Counted from the first letter of the stretch, positions 1-8,556 are shown. The stretch is 64,000 bases of DNA from Oribacterium sp. WCC10 (GCF_900113415.1 NZ_FOPH01000001.1:124001-188000); one strand, 5' to 3'. Notes: generated from the sequence alone by a model not told the origin. Numbers and translations are program-made.

Positions 1-845
1 TCAGAATGGACAGTGGCCTTGATATAGTCATCAACGGAAACATTCCCAATGGTTCAGGTCTTTCCTCCAGCGCATCTCTTGAGGTTCTCACAGGATTTAT
101 CATCAGAGACATTTACGGATTTGATGTGAAGAATGTTGATCTTGCGATCATCGGACAGGATGCGGAGAACAACTACTGCGGAATGAACTGCGGAATCATG
201 GATCAGTTTGCAAGTGCCATGGGTAAGAAGGACAATGCCATGTTCCTTGATTGTGCAACTTTGAATTTTGAATATGCACCTGTTGTTCTTAATGATATGG
301 AGCTTGTGGTTACCAATACCAACAAGAAGCATAAGCTTGTCGGTTCTGCATACAATGATCGTCGTAACGAGTGTGAAAAAGCAAGAGAGATCCTTGCAGA
401 AGTTGCAGGAATCAAGACTCTCGGAGATCTCAGTAATGAGGATTTTGAAAAGTACAAGGACGCCATAAAGGATCCGGTTGTTCAGAAACGTGCAAAGCAT
501 GCGGTTTATGAGAATAATCGTGCTGTAACAGCAGTTGATGCATTGAAGAAGGGTGATATTGAGGCGTTCGGAAAGCTTATGAATGCTTCTCACGTATCAC
601 TGAGAGATGATTTTGAAGTAACATGTGAGGAACTTGATGTTCTTGCTGAAGAGGCATGGAAAGTGCCGGGAGTTCTCGGTTCACGTATGACAGGAGGCGG
701 CTTCGGAGGCTGTACTGTTTCCATAGTAAAGAAAGATTCTGTGGAGGATTTCAAGAAAAAGGTTGGCGAAGCCTATAAAAAGAGAGTAGGATATGACTGC
801 ACGTTCTATGAAGTAAGCATCGGAGACGGTCCGAGCGTTATTTAA
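1..845 (+). CDS. galK: Galactokinase, 3' part (start lies before the window)
   Basis: Galactokinase phosphorylates alpha-D-galactose to galactose-1-phosphate with ATP, the first committed Leloir step in the cytoplasm. The frame is open from base 3, and the first ATG at 6 is internal: the family is usually about 390 residues, so roughly 110 N-terminal residues, including the galactose-binding signature, are upstream of the window. Visible GHMP-kinase motifs are the ATP-binding loop PNGSGLSSSASLE (about bases 48-87) and the C-terminal motif GSRMTGGGFGGC (about 678-713). galE follows 13 bp downstream, so the two are almost certainly co-transcribed. The family assignment is secure; the gene is incomplete only because the window cuts it. 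Confidence 0.95.
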   Translation, partial: RMDSGLDIVINGNIPNGSGLSSSASLEVLTGFIIRDIYGFDVKNVDLAIIGQDAENNYCGMNCGIMDQFASAMGKKDNAMFLDCATLNFEYAPVVLNDMELVVTNTNKKHKLVGSAYNDRRNECEKAREILAEVAGIKTLGDLSNEDFEKYKDAIKDPVVQKRAKHAVYENNRAVTAVDALKKGDIEAFGKLMNASHVSLRDDFEVTCEELDVLAEEAWKVPGVLGSRMTGGGFGGCTVSIVKKDSVEDFKKKVGEAYKKRVGYDCTFYEVSIGDGPSVI

Positions 846-858
846 GAGAGGAGACATT

Positions 859-1875
859 ATGAGAATACTTGTAACAGGTGGTGCAGGATATATCGGAAGC
901 CATACTTGCGTTGAGCTTCTGAATGAAGGATATGAAGTGGTTATCGTTGATAACCTTTATAATTCAAATCAGAAGGCTGTTGATCGTATCGAAGAGATCA
1001 GCGGAAAAAAGGTAAAGTTCTATCAGGATGATCTTCTTGACAGAGCTGCTCTTAAGAAAATTTTTGATGAGAATGAGATAGATGCTGTTATTCATTTTGC
1101 AGGACTCAAGGCAGTAGGTGAGTCAGTTCACAAGCCTGTTGAGTACTACCGCACAAATATCGGTTCAACTCTCAACCTTGTGGAAGAGATGCGTGCCCAC
1201 GGAGTCAAGAATATTATTTTCTCAAGTTCTGCTACAGTTTACGGCGATCCTGCGGAGATTCCTATCACAGAGAACTGCCCTAAGGGAACATGTACAAATC
1301 CTTATGGCTGGACAAAGTGGATGCAGGAGCAGATTCTTACAGATATTCATACAGCAGATCCTGAGTGGAATGTTATTCTTCTCAGATATTTCAATCCTAT
1401 CGGAGCGCATAAGTCAGGTCTCATCGGTGAGGATCCTAAGGGTATTCCTAATAACCTTCTTCCTTATGTTGCTCAGGTTGCCATCGGAAAGCTTAAGGAG
1501 ATCAATGTCTTCGGTAATGACTATCCTACTCCTGACGGAACCGGAGTTCGTGACTACATTCACGTAGTGGATCTGGCCCGTGGCCATGTGAAGGCTATCG
1601 AGAGATTTGAGAAGAAGGATGGAGTATTCATCTGCAATCTCGGAACCGGACACGGTTATTCTGTTATGGATGTTATCCATGCTTTCGAGAAGGCCTGCGG
1701 CAAGGAGCTTCCTTATGTTATGAAGCCGAGACGTGACGGTGATGTTGCCACCTGCTATTCAAGCCCGGCAAAGGCAGAGAAGGAGCTTGGCTGGAAGGCT
1801 GAGTTTGATCTCATAGATATGTGCCGTGATTCATGGAACTGGCAGCAGAAGAATCCGGACGGATATAATTCCTGA
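859..1875 (+). CDS. galE: UDP-glucose 4-epimerase
   Basis: GalE interconverts UDP-galactose and UDP-glucose using tightly bound NAD. The 338-residue protein has the normal family length. It shows the Rossmann motif GGAGYIG (residues 7-13) and the extended short-chain dehydrogenase catalytic set: Ser124 in SSSATVYG, and Tyr149 and Lys153 in YGWTK. The ATG at 859 follows a GAGAGGAG ribosome site. It sits 13 bp after galK in a galK-galE operon. galT is 414 bp further on, beyond a repeat and a long palindrome, so it may be expressed separately. The enzyme also supplies UDP-galactose for surface polysaccharides. Confidence 0.97.
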   Translation: MRILVTGGAGYIGSHTCVELLNEGYEVVIVDNLYNSNQKAVDRIEEISGKKVKFYQDDLLDRAALKKIFDENEIDAVIHFAGLKAVGESVHKPVEYYRTNIGSTLNLVEEMRAHGVKNIIFSSSATVYGDPAEIPITENCPKGTCTNPYGWTKWMQEQILTDIHTADPEWNVILLRYFNPIGAHKSGLIGEDPKGIPNNLLPYVAQVAIGKLKEINVFGNDYPTPDGTGVRDYIHVVDLARGHVKAIERFEKKDGVFICNLGTGHGYSVMDVIHAFEKACGKELPYVMKPRRDGDVATCYSSPAKAEKELGWKAEFDLIDMCRDSWNWQQKNPDGYNS

Positions 1876-1921
1876 TTTTATTGTTAAATGATACAGAAAA
1901 TGCAAGGGCGATAATAGTTCA

Positions 1922-1956
1922 GTTGGTGGCAAATACTTTTGACACTCACGTCATTA
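1922..1956 (+). repeat. Short hairpin repeat, CACTCACGTCATTA family (copy 1)
   Basis: The segment GGCAAATACTTTTGACACTC followed by ACGTCATTA is shared almost base for base with 6057-6083 and 56906-56929, and more loosely with 12396-12420. In this copy the left arm is GTTGGTG instead of GTGAGTG, so the hairpin with CACTCAC is weaker. It lies about 50 bp after the galE stop and directly abuts the long palindrome that starts at 1957. No coding potential is seen. Confidence 0.7.
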
Positions 1957-2181
1957 CATAGCCAGAGGGCATTTATTTAAAAGCAGGTCGCTTCGGTTGA
2001 AAAATCTGGAATCAGATTCCAAAGTGGCTCATGGTCATCGCCAATGTCAGAGATTTTCTTTGATGAAAACTCTGACTTGGTGAGGAATCTAAGGAAAAAT
2101 AAACCAAGAGCCACTAAGGAATCAAATTCTGATTTTTTTTACCTCAGCTTAATGCTTTTTAATAGATGCCCTTATGCTATG
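1957..2181. repeat. Long imperfect palindrome (foldback / MITE-like element)
   Basis: About 225 bp reads as one imperfect inverted repeat. The outer ends are CATAGCcAgAGGGCATtTATT at 1957 and, as reverse complement, CATAGCatAAGGGCATcTATT ending at 2181. Matching continues inward through AAAAGC, GATTCC and TAGTGGCTC(A/T)TGG-like blocks to a central GTCAGAG...CTCTGAC stem at 2046-2076. No reading frame is present. A partial relative of the right arm lies at 45769-45808. The form fits a non-autonomous foldback element or a very long RNA hairpin between galE and galT. From 2182 to the galT start I see nothing beyond a weak GGCCGGTGCCTGCC stretch. Confidence 0.7.
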
Positions 2182-2289
2182 CCTTAACTGCTGTCTCGGG
2201 ATAGGTGGTGGTTCGAGTAGGCCGGTGCCTGCCCTTGGCGTTTTCGTCTGAATGATTTAATGTGAAAAGCTTTTTGAAGGTGTGAAACT

Positions 2290-3879
2290 ATGGATATACA
2301 GAATGGAATAAAGAGCCTTGCCGCTTATGCTTACAGGACAGGACTTATAGAGGAAAGCGATATTGTTTGGGCGCTTAATACCATCGCTCTTAATTTAAAG
2401 GTTATGGAAGTGTCTTCTACCAAAGAGGAAGTTCTGGAAGAGGCTGAGAAGATACCTTTTGATATGGTTCAGGCGAAGGAATTTAAGACTGCTTCAGAGA
2501 AAGGAATCATAGATGACGGTTCTTATCTTGAGAATGTTTTAAAGGTTCTCACTGATTATGCTGTAGAGCAGGGACTTACTGACGGAGATTCTGTTGTTTT
2601 CAGAGATTTGTTCGATACGAAGCTTATGGGGGCACTTACTCCGAGACCTTCCGGGGTTCAGGCTGATTTTTCAGAGCTCTACGAGGAGTCTCCCAAGGTT
2701 GCGACGGACTGGTACTATACTTTCAGCTGTGATACCGACTACATAAGACGCTACAGAGTAAAGAAGGACCTTAAGTGGAAGACGAAGACCGAGTACGGGG
2801 ATTTGGACATTACCATAAATTTAAGTAAGCCTGAAAAGGATCCGAAGGCTATCGCGGCGGCAGGAAAGGCAAAGCAGACGGGATATCCCAAGTGCCAGCT
2901 TTGCTGTGAGTGCGAGGGATACAGTGGAAGAGCCGATTATCCGGCAAGAGAGAATCACCGTATCATACCTATAGTTATTCGCGGACAGGAGTGGGGATTC
3001 CAGTATTCACCATATGTTTACTACAATGAGCACTGCATTGTTCTCAATACTAAGCACACACCGATGAAGATAGATAAGAGCGCTTTTTTGAAGCTTTTCG
3101 ATTTTGTGGCGCAGTTCCCGCATTATTTTGTGGGTTCCAATGCTGACCTTCCGATAGTTGGCGGCTCAATCCTTGCACATGAGCATTTCCAGGGCGGAAA
3201 CTATGAGTTTGCCATGGCCAAGGCTCCTGTTGAGAGAACGTTTGATATTCCGGGATTCGAGGATGTCAAGGCAGGAGTAGTCAAGTGGCCTATGTCTGTT
3301 ATCCGGTTAAGTGGCGAGGATACAGGAAGAATTGCAGATCTTGCTGATCATATTCTGACTTCCTGGAGAGGATACACCGATGAAAGTGCATTTATCTTCG
3401 CTGAAACCGACGGAGTTCCTCATTCCACCATCACTCCTATAGCAAGAAAGGTGGGGGACGAGTTCCAGCTTGATCTGGTGCTTCGTAACAATATCACTAC
3501 GGAGGAGCATCCTTTGGGAGTTTACCATCCTCACGCAAAGCTCCATCATATAAAGAAGGAGAATATCGGACTCATTGAGGTTATGGGTCTTGCGGTTCTC
3601 CCGAGTCGTCTCAAGAATGAGATGGCAGAACTTAAGGAGGCGTTCCTTTCCGGAAAGGATATTCGTGATATTCCGGAGCTTGCAAAGCATGCTGACTGGT
3701 TCGATGAGTTTATGGACGAGTACTATAGACGGGATATCGAGGTTGATGCTGAGAATTTCGACGAGATACTTCAGGACGAGATCGGAAAGGTATTCATGCA
3801 TGTTCTTGAGGATGCCGGCGTTTATAAGAGAACCCAGGAGGGACAGGCTGCATTTGACAGATTTATAAAGACACTATGA
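2290..3879 (+). CDS. galT: UDP-glucose--hexose-1-phosphate uridylyltransferase (firmicute type)
   Basis: GalT transfers UMP from UDP-glucose to galactose-1-phosphate, giving UDP-galactose and glucose-1-phosphate. The 529-residue length and sequence match the longer class II firmicute form rather than the roughly 350-residue E. coli form. The active-site histidine region is visible as AHEHFQGG (about residue 298), corresponding to the HxHxQ signature of the family, and a cysteine-rich stretch CQLCCECEG lies near residue 203. GAAGG precedes the ATG. It completes the Leloir set with galK and galE upstream and galM at 14.3 kb. A terminator inside a larger palindrome follows. Confidence 0.95.
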   Translation: MDIQNGIKSLAAYAYRTGLIEESDIVWALNTIALNLKVMEVSSTKEEVLEEAEKIPFDMVQAKEFKTASEKGIIDDGSYLENVLKVLTDYAVEQGLTDGDSVVFRDLFDTKLMGALTPRPSGVQADFSELYEESPKVATDWYYTFSCDTDYIRRYRVKKDLKWKTKTEYGDLDITINLSKPEKDPKAIAAAGKAKQTGYPKCQLCCECEGYSGRADYPARENHRIIPIVIRGQEWGFQYSPYVYYNEHCIVLNTKHTPMKIDKSAFLKLFDFVAQFPHYFVGSNADLPIVGGSILAHEHFQGGNYEFAMAKAPVERTFDIPGFEDVKAGVVKWPMSVIRLSGEDTGRIADLADHILTSWRGYTDESAFIFAETDGVPHSTITPIARKVGDEFQLDLVLRNNITTEEHPLGVYHPHAKLHHIKKENIGLIEVMGLAVLPSRLKNEMAELKEAFLSGKDIRDIPELAKHADWFDEFMDEYYRRDIEVDAENFDEILQDEIGKVFMHVLEDAGVYKRTQEGQAAFDRFIKTL

Positions 3880-3889
3880 TTGTTAGTGG

Positions 3890-4070
3890 CTTTGAGGATA
3901 AAAAATGAGGCTTCATGCCAATGCTCCATTGCGTTGAAAGTACATTCCGTTCAAAAAGTCCGACAGGGATAGGGCACTTAAGTGTCCATCTCTGCCGGAC
4001 TTTTTTCTTCATGTTCTTTCAAGCAGCATGCCCGGTTGGCATTGAATCCTCATTTTCTGATTTTCGAAAG
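3890..4070 (+). terminator. galT terminator at the core of a 181-bp palindrome
   Basis: The inner hairpin pairs AAAAAGTCCGaCAG (from about 3952) with CTGcCGGACTTTTTT (to about 4007) around CACTTAAGTG centred at 3979/3980, a classic intrinsic terminator. The symmetry does not stop there. GTTGAAAGtACAT on the left matches the reverse complement of ATGTtCTTTCAAG on the right, ATGAGGcTTCATGCCA matches ATGAGGaTTCAATGCCA, and the ends are CTTT/AAAG at 3890 and 4070. The element is therefore a nearly complete 181-bp inverted repeat directly after galT. Confidence 0.85.
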
Positions 4071-4206
4071 CGTTAATATTAATATACTTCGTTCATCTAA
4101 ACAATTTCATTCTTCTGTCGATATATATGCAAAGGAAATTGTCATCTGAAGGAAGGTGACTTTTGTACTTTCGCACGAGATGAAGTCAGGGATTTCGGGA
4201 GAGTTA

Positions 4207-4914
4207 ATGAAGAAGATTGGACTTTTAACAGCAGTAACTTTGTCTGCCTGTATAGGTATGTCTGTAACAGGAAAGGCTGATACACAGTATTTTGTTTCCG
4301 GTGAGGATGATTTACAGCAGATCATAGATACCTGTAATGATAGTATCTATAACAGGGTGGAGATTTATATGGAGTCCGGAACATACAGTCCCTTTGATGC
4401 GGTGTCGGATATGGCTGAGGAACCGAGATACATAGATTTTATCGGGATGGGTATGGTGGTTGTGGAAAGCGATGACGGCAGATATGAGTCTCCGGCTGCA
4501 AAACTCAGACTTGACGGGAAGGTAGAAGGTATTAGTTTTGTGGCGACACACCGAAAAGGCGAAGTGCCGCCGGATGATGACGGAGCTTATGCGGTCCATG
4601 CGGATTATGGTTCACAGCATACAGAGTTCAAAGATTGTTCCTTTTTGTCGTATCAGACAGCTTCGGTAGGTATGGGATTGACACACGACAGCGAAGTCAC
4701 CTTCGAGAATTGTCAGTTTACCAATCGGGCAGATGAAAGCTTAAAGCGATGGAAAGATGGTGCTATATACGTTCATTCGGATGTTCATGATTTTGATAAA
4801 GCAGGTGCCAGACTTAATTTCAACAGCTGTTCGTTTGTTGCCCCTGCGGGTGCTCATGGCAATATTATAACCCAGGAATTGAACGGGTCTTCGATTGAAA
4901 TAAATTATGGTTGA
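4207..4914 (+). CDS. Small secreted beta-helix-like protein, function unknown
   Basis: I do not recognise a named family. The frame is open from 4156, but the ATG at 4207 is preferred: it has a GGGAGAG ribosome site and starts a clean signal peptide (MKKIGLLTAVTLSACIGMSV, cleavage probably after GKA). The mature part of about 210 residues repeats short beta-strand-like turns such as FKDCSF, FENCQF and FNSCSF, the spacing typical of right-handed parallel beta-helix (pectate-lyase-like) folds. Polysaccharide binding or cleavage is possible, but no catalytic set is identified, and the protein is short for an active lyase. It may be a truncated relative of a larger secreted protein. It stands alone between the galT terminator and a 390-bp non-coding stretch. 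Confidence 0.6.
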   Translation: MKKIGLLTAVTLSACIGMSVTGKADTQYFVSGEDDLQQIIDTCNDSIYNRVEIYMESGTYSPFDAVSDMAEEPRYIDFIGMGMVVVESDDGRYESPAAKLRLDGKVEGISFVATHRKGEVPPDDDGAYAVHADYGSQHTEFKDCSFLSYQTASVGMGLTHDSEVTFENCQFTNRADESLKRWKDGAIYVHSDVHDFDKAGARLNFNSCSFVAPAGAHGNIITQELNGSSIEINYG

Positions 4915-5303
4915 ACATAGTGAATTGGTAAAGAATAAATAAATTTTAATGCAAATTGTAATGGTATAAATACAGATTTTATATTCTTGGAAAATTCATT
5001 TATTTTGTGCGGTGAGATGTTATAATGAAGCTATCAGTAGCGTGTCATCCTGTCTGGCAGGATGTTTTTTGAGACAGGTTTTTCGGTATGCAGGTTCGTG
5101 AACTGCAAAGTAGTACTGGAATCCGGAATGCAAGGCGTGTAGTTGGTTGATGAAATTGTATTTGGGCATCAGAATCCTTTGATTGGATTTGAGTGGTCAG
5201 GTGCCGTTTGAAGTGATGCGTGGTTTTTGAAAATCAACTATGATTCAGTCTAAGCCGAGGAAGTGTACTCTGTAATCATCGGGAAACCGGAAAAGGAGTA
5301 AAT
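4915..5303 (+). other. Non-coding gap with a terminator-like hairpin at 5046-5070
   Basis: There is no gene in these 389 bases. A compact hairpin CATCCTG-TCTGG-CAGGATG followed by six T at 5046-5070 looks like an intrinsic terminator, either for the preceding secreted-protein gene or as an attenuator, since a TATAAT lies at 5021-5026. The remaining 230 bases before the phosphoribosyltransferase contain small stems (GTTCgtGAAC near 5094) and a poorly supported 20-codon ORF at 5088. I could not match the stretch to a known riboswitch class. Confidence 0.5.
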
Positions 5304-5942
5304 ATGCAGCAAGGTTATCAGAAAATCGACGTATCAGGAATTTCGGTTCCTCTTAAGGTTACAAAGGGACATTTTGCGACGAACCATTCTCATACTAACT
5401 ACTACATTGATCTCACCACCGTGAAAGCCCGTGCTTCAGAAGCTCATGCCGTAGCCACAAAGCTGGTGGAAAACTATCTTTTCGGCATGGTTGTGGATAC
5501 CATCATATGTGATGAGGGAACTGAGGTTATTGGTGCATTTATTGCGGAGGAACTTACCAAGAGCGGAGCAATGAATACCAATGCTCACAAAACCGTCTAT
5601 ATCGTAAAGCCGGAGTTTAACACGAACTCTCAGATTATATTCAGAGATAATATAAAGCCTATGATTCGTGACAAGAATATCCTCATAGTTGAGGGCTCTG
5701 TCTCTACCGGAAAGACTATCAACAGAGTTATGGAAGCTGTTAAGTATTATGGCGGAAAGCTCAGCGGAATATCGGCTGTTTTCAGTGCCATCACTTCTTA
5801 TAACGGAGTGCCTGTAGTTTCGGTATATGGTAAGAATGATCTTCCTGACTACGAGTACACGGACTATAATGACTGTCCGCTTTGTAAGGCCGGTCAGCCT
5901 ATAGACGGACTTGTAAATTCATTCGGTGTGTCAATGATCTGA
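5304..5942 (+). CDS. Phosphoribosyltransferase-like protein with altered PRPP loop
   Basis: A type I phosphoribosyltransferase fold of the orotate/adenine PRTase kind, 212 residues. The PRPP-binding loop is recognisable as ILIVEGSVSTGKT (about residue 127), but the usual two acidic residues (as in DD or DE before the TTG) are reduced to Glu-Gly. The C-terminus carries CPLC (about residues 193-196), a possible metal site. AAAGGAG precedes the ATG. It has no pyrimidine or purine operon around it, so the substrate cannot be given. It may be an enzyme with an unusual base substrate or a PRPP-sensing regulator like PurR. Hairpin repeats and a terminator follow. Confidence 0.75.
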   Translation: MQQGYQKIDVSGISVPLKVTKGHFATNHSHTNYYIDLTTVKARASEAHAVATKLVENYLFGMVVDTIICDEGTEVIGAFIAEELTKSGAMNTNAHKTVYIVKPEFNTNSQIIFRDNIKPMIRDKNILIVEGSVSTGKTINRVMEAVKYYGGKLSGISAVFSAITSYNGVPVVSVYGKNDLPDYEYTDYNDCPLCKAGQPIDGLVNSFGVSMI

Positions 5943-5980
5943 TGCGAGCGTACATTGGTGACAGGTCGAATGTAATTATG

Positions 5981-6083
5981 ATGATGCAAGGGTCAAAAGT
6001 GCCAAATCACGTGCCTGCACGTTGATTTGAGGCTTTATGGTGCATCATCAGTGAGTGGCAAATACTTTTGACACTCACGTCAT
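5981..6083 (+). repeat. Tandem pair of hairpin repeats (copies 2 and 3)
   Basis: Two related elements abut. At 5981-6049, ATGATGCA...TGCATCAT encloses CAAATCAcGTGC..GCACgTTGATTTG. This is the reverse complement of the element at 54982-55047. At 6051-6083, GTGAGTG pairs with CACTCAC across CAAATACTTTTGA and ends in CGTCATTA, matching copies at 1922 and 56900. Both are in the 3' region of the phosphoribosyltransferase gene. The rest of the 577-base gap to the topoisomerase gene holds a terminator and a promoter. Confidence 0.75.
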
Positions 6084-6145
6084 TATGATTATTCAAGAAG
6101 TATTGCAAAGCAATGCACATGTTTTTCAGAGATTATACTTTGTCG

Positions 6146-6173
6146 AACCGGTACCTTTTGGTGCCGGTTTTTA
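6146..6173 (+). terminator. Intrinsic terminator after the phosphoribosyltransferase
   Basis: AACCGGTACC-TTTT-GGTGCCGGTT forms a ten-pair stem with one wobble and runs straight into a T tract. Confidence 0.85.
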
Positions 6174-6317
6174 ATTGCTTTATAGGATGTGTATGAAATG
6201 GTTTGACTTGGGTGTGGGACAACTCATTATATGCGAACATATGTATTGCGTTTTGCGTAAAAGAGGATTATATTAAGAGGTATATTGCGGTTAAGATGCC
6301 GTAAGACAGGCATTGGC

Positions 6318-6347
6318 TTGAAATAATCGATTTAAATATGGTATAGT
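6318..6347 (+). promoter_or_regulatory. Probable sigma-70-type promoter of the topoisomerase genes
   Basis: TTGAAA at 6318-6323 and TATAGT at 6342-6347 are spaced 18 bp apart, about 170 bp before the start codon of the subunit B gene, leaving a long AT-rich leader. Confidence 0.5.
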
Positions 6348-6519
6348 TTCAAACGATTATGCGTTAAACTTGTTATGTTTGGTGTTTTGGACTTATACAG
6401 CATATATGTTTGTTCTGGCTTTTGTGTTTTGAAAACGGATAGATGATATATGCATTGAAGAAACATTTATTGAAGTCCGGTATGGACTTTTCTAAGAAAT
6501 ACAGTTTGAGGAGTTTTAC

Positions 6520-8445
6520 ATGGCAGAGAAATACGATGCATCGAGTATCACGGTCCTGGAGGGACTTGAACCGGTAAGAGTGAGACCCGGTATGTACATC
6601 GGTTCGGTAGGTTCCAGAGGTCTCAATCACCTCATCTACGAGATCGTGGACAATTCCGTGGATGAGCATCTTGCGGGATATGCCAGGAATATATGGATAA
6701 CATTGGGAAAGGATGGCTCATGTACAGTACGTGATGACGGTCGAGGCATCCCTGTAGGTATGCATCAGAAGGGAGTTTCTGCGGAGCGAGTGGTTCTCAC
6801 CACACTTCATGCCGGCGGAAAGTTCGACAACAAGGCCTATAAGACCTCAGGAGGTCTTCATGGTGTCGGTTCCTCCGTTGTTAATGCCCTGTCATCGTAC
6901 CTGAGAATCAGAGTTTATCAGGATGGAAAGATTTCAGAGGATACCTATGAGCGTGGTAAGCCTACCACAGAGCTTGTCAAGGGACTTCTTCCGGTTGTAG
7001 GAAAGACAAAGGAAACCGGAACAGAGACTATGTTCATTCCGGATCCCGAAATATTTGAGAAGACAAGATTCAAAGAGGACTGGCTTCAGTCAAGACTCCA
7101 TCAGACTGCGTATCTGAACCCTGATCTCACCATACATTACCGTGATGACAGAGATGAAGTGCCGGTTATCAAGGAGTTCCATGAGCCTGAAGGAATCATT
7201 GCTTTCGTAAAAGACGAGAATAAAGAAAAAGAAAAGATTACACCTGAGATCTATTTTAAGGGTGAGTCAGAGGGTACTATTCTTGAGTGCTGTATCCAGT
7301 TCTGTGATGCTTTCGAGGAGAATGTTCACGGATTCTGTAACAATATCTTCACTCAGGAAGGCGGAACACATATCACGGGCTTCAAGACCAAGTTTGCCCA
7401 GCTTATAAACAGCTACGCAAGACAGCTTGGACTTCTCAAAGAAAAGGATGAGAACTTTACCGGTGCCGATACCCGTAACGGAATGGTAGCTGTTGTGGCA
7501 GTGAAGTATCCTGATCCTATCTTTGAAGGACAGACCAAGACAAAGCTTGCCAGTCAGGAGGCGGGAAAGCATGTTGCATCCATAGTTGATGCTGAGCTTC
7601 AGCATTATTTTGACAGAAATGTGGAAGTGGTTAAGGCTATCATTGCCTGTGCCGAGAAATCCGCCAAGATCAGAAAGCAGGAGCAGAAGGCTAAAAACAA
7701 TATGCTCAGCAAGTCAAAGTACAGCTTTGACTCAAATGGGAAGCTTGCGAACTGCATTTCCAAGAATCCTGAAGAGTGTGAGATTTTTATCGTAGAGGGA
7801 GACTCTGCGGGCGGTTCGGCAAAGAATCACAGAGACAGACGTACACAGGCAATTCTGCCTCTTCGCGGAAAGATCCTTAATGTAGAGAAGGCTTCCATGG
7901 ACAAGGTTCTTGCCAATGCTGAGATCAAGACCATGATCAATACTTTCGGCTGCGGTTTCTCTGAGGGATACGGCAATGATTTTGATATCACAAAGCTTCG
8001 TTATGACAAAATCATCCTTATGACGGATGCGGACGTAGACGGTTCACATATTGATACCCTGCTTCTTACATTCCTTTATAGATTTATGCCTGACCTTATC
8101 ACTGAGGGACATGTATATGTTTCCATGCCGCCGCTTTATCAGGCTATCCCTCACAGTAAGAAAGAAGAGTCAGAGTATCTTTATGATGAGTCAGCTCTTG
8201 CGAAGTATCAGAAGAACCACAAGGCCGGAACTTATGATCTGAAGCGATTCAAGGGTCTTGGTGAGATGAATCCGGAGCAGCTTTGGGAGACAACCCTCAA
8301 TCCGGAAAACAGGGTTTTGAAGAGAGTTGAGATAGAGGACGGACGCCTTGCATCTGAGGTTACCAGCATGCTGATGGGGTCAGAGGTAGGTCCCCGCCGA
8401 GACTTTATACACGATCACGCCGACGAAGCAGTGATTGATGCATAG
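6520..8445 (+). CDS. parE: Type IIA DNA topoisomerase subunit B (ParE/GyrB family)
   Basis: ATPase and toprim subunit of a type IIA topoisomerase, which passes one DNA duplex through another using ATP. In 641 residues it has the GHKL ATPase motifs EIVDNSVDE, DDGRGIPV and SGGLHGVGSSVVNALS near the N-terminus, and the toprim motifs EGDSAGGSAK and DADVDGSHI near residues 430 and 510. GAGGAG precedes the ATG. The subunit A gene follows 111 bp later, so they form one unit. The symbol follows its partner, which lacks a GyrA box. ILPLRGKILNVEK is just as close to GyrB, so a second gyrase remains possible. dnaA and recF, the usual neighbours of gyrB, are not here. Confidence 0.85.
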   Translation: MAEKYDASSITVLEGLEPVRVRPGMYIGSVGSRGLNHLIYEIVDNSVDEHLAGYARNIWITLGKDGSCTVRDDGRGIPVGMHQKGVSAERVVLTTLHAGGKFDNKAYKTSGGLHGVGSSVVNALSSYLRIRVYQDGKISEDTYERGKPTTELVKGLLPVVGKTKETGTETMFIPDPEIFEKTRFKEDWLQSRLHQTAYLNPDLTIHYRDDRDEVPVIKEFHEPEGIIAFVKDENKEKEKITPEIYFKGESEGTILECCIQFCDAFEENVHGFCNNIFTQEGGTHITGFKTKFAQLINSYARQLGLLKEKDENFTGADTRNGMVAVVAVKYPDPIFEGQTKTKLASQEAGKHVASIVDAELQHYFDRNVEVVKAIIACAEKSAKIRKQEQKAKNNMLSKSKYSFDSNGKLANCISKNPEECEIFIVEGDSAGGSAKNHRDRRTQAILPLRGKILNVEKASMDKVLANAEIKTMINTFGCGFSEGYGNDFDITKLRYDKIILMTDADVDGSHIDTLLLTFLYRFMPDLITEGHVYVSMPPLYQAIPHSKKEESEYLYDESALAKYQKNHKAGTYDLKRFKGLGEMNPEQLWETTLNPENRVLKRVEIEDGRLASEVTSMLMGSEVGPRRDFIHDHADEAVIDA

Positions 8446-8556
8446 AAACGAATCCGTAAGGATTCCTTCTGCGAAGCAGGATTAGCGCCTACAGAGAACC
8501 GTGTTCGCTGATCTTAAGCAGAGAGAAAAGAGAGTATATACATTTAAGGATATATT

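Noticed and set aside
54-593. 179-codon frame on the minus strand opposite galK
   Set aside because: It lies wholly within galK, has no ribosome site, and its product has no protein character. The same holds for all other long minus-strand frames over real genes (for example 9445-10287, 35230-35931, 37583-38308).
5088-5150. 20-codon leader peptide before the phosphoribosyltransferase
   Set aside because: The ATG lacks a ribosome site and the peptide has no regulatory codon run.
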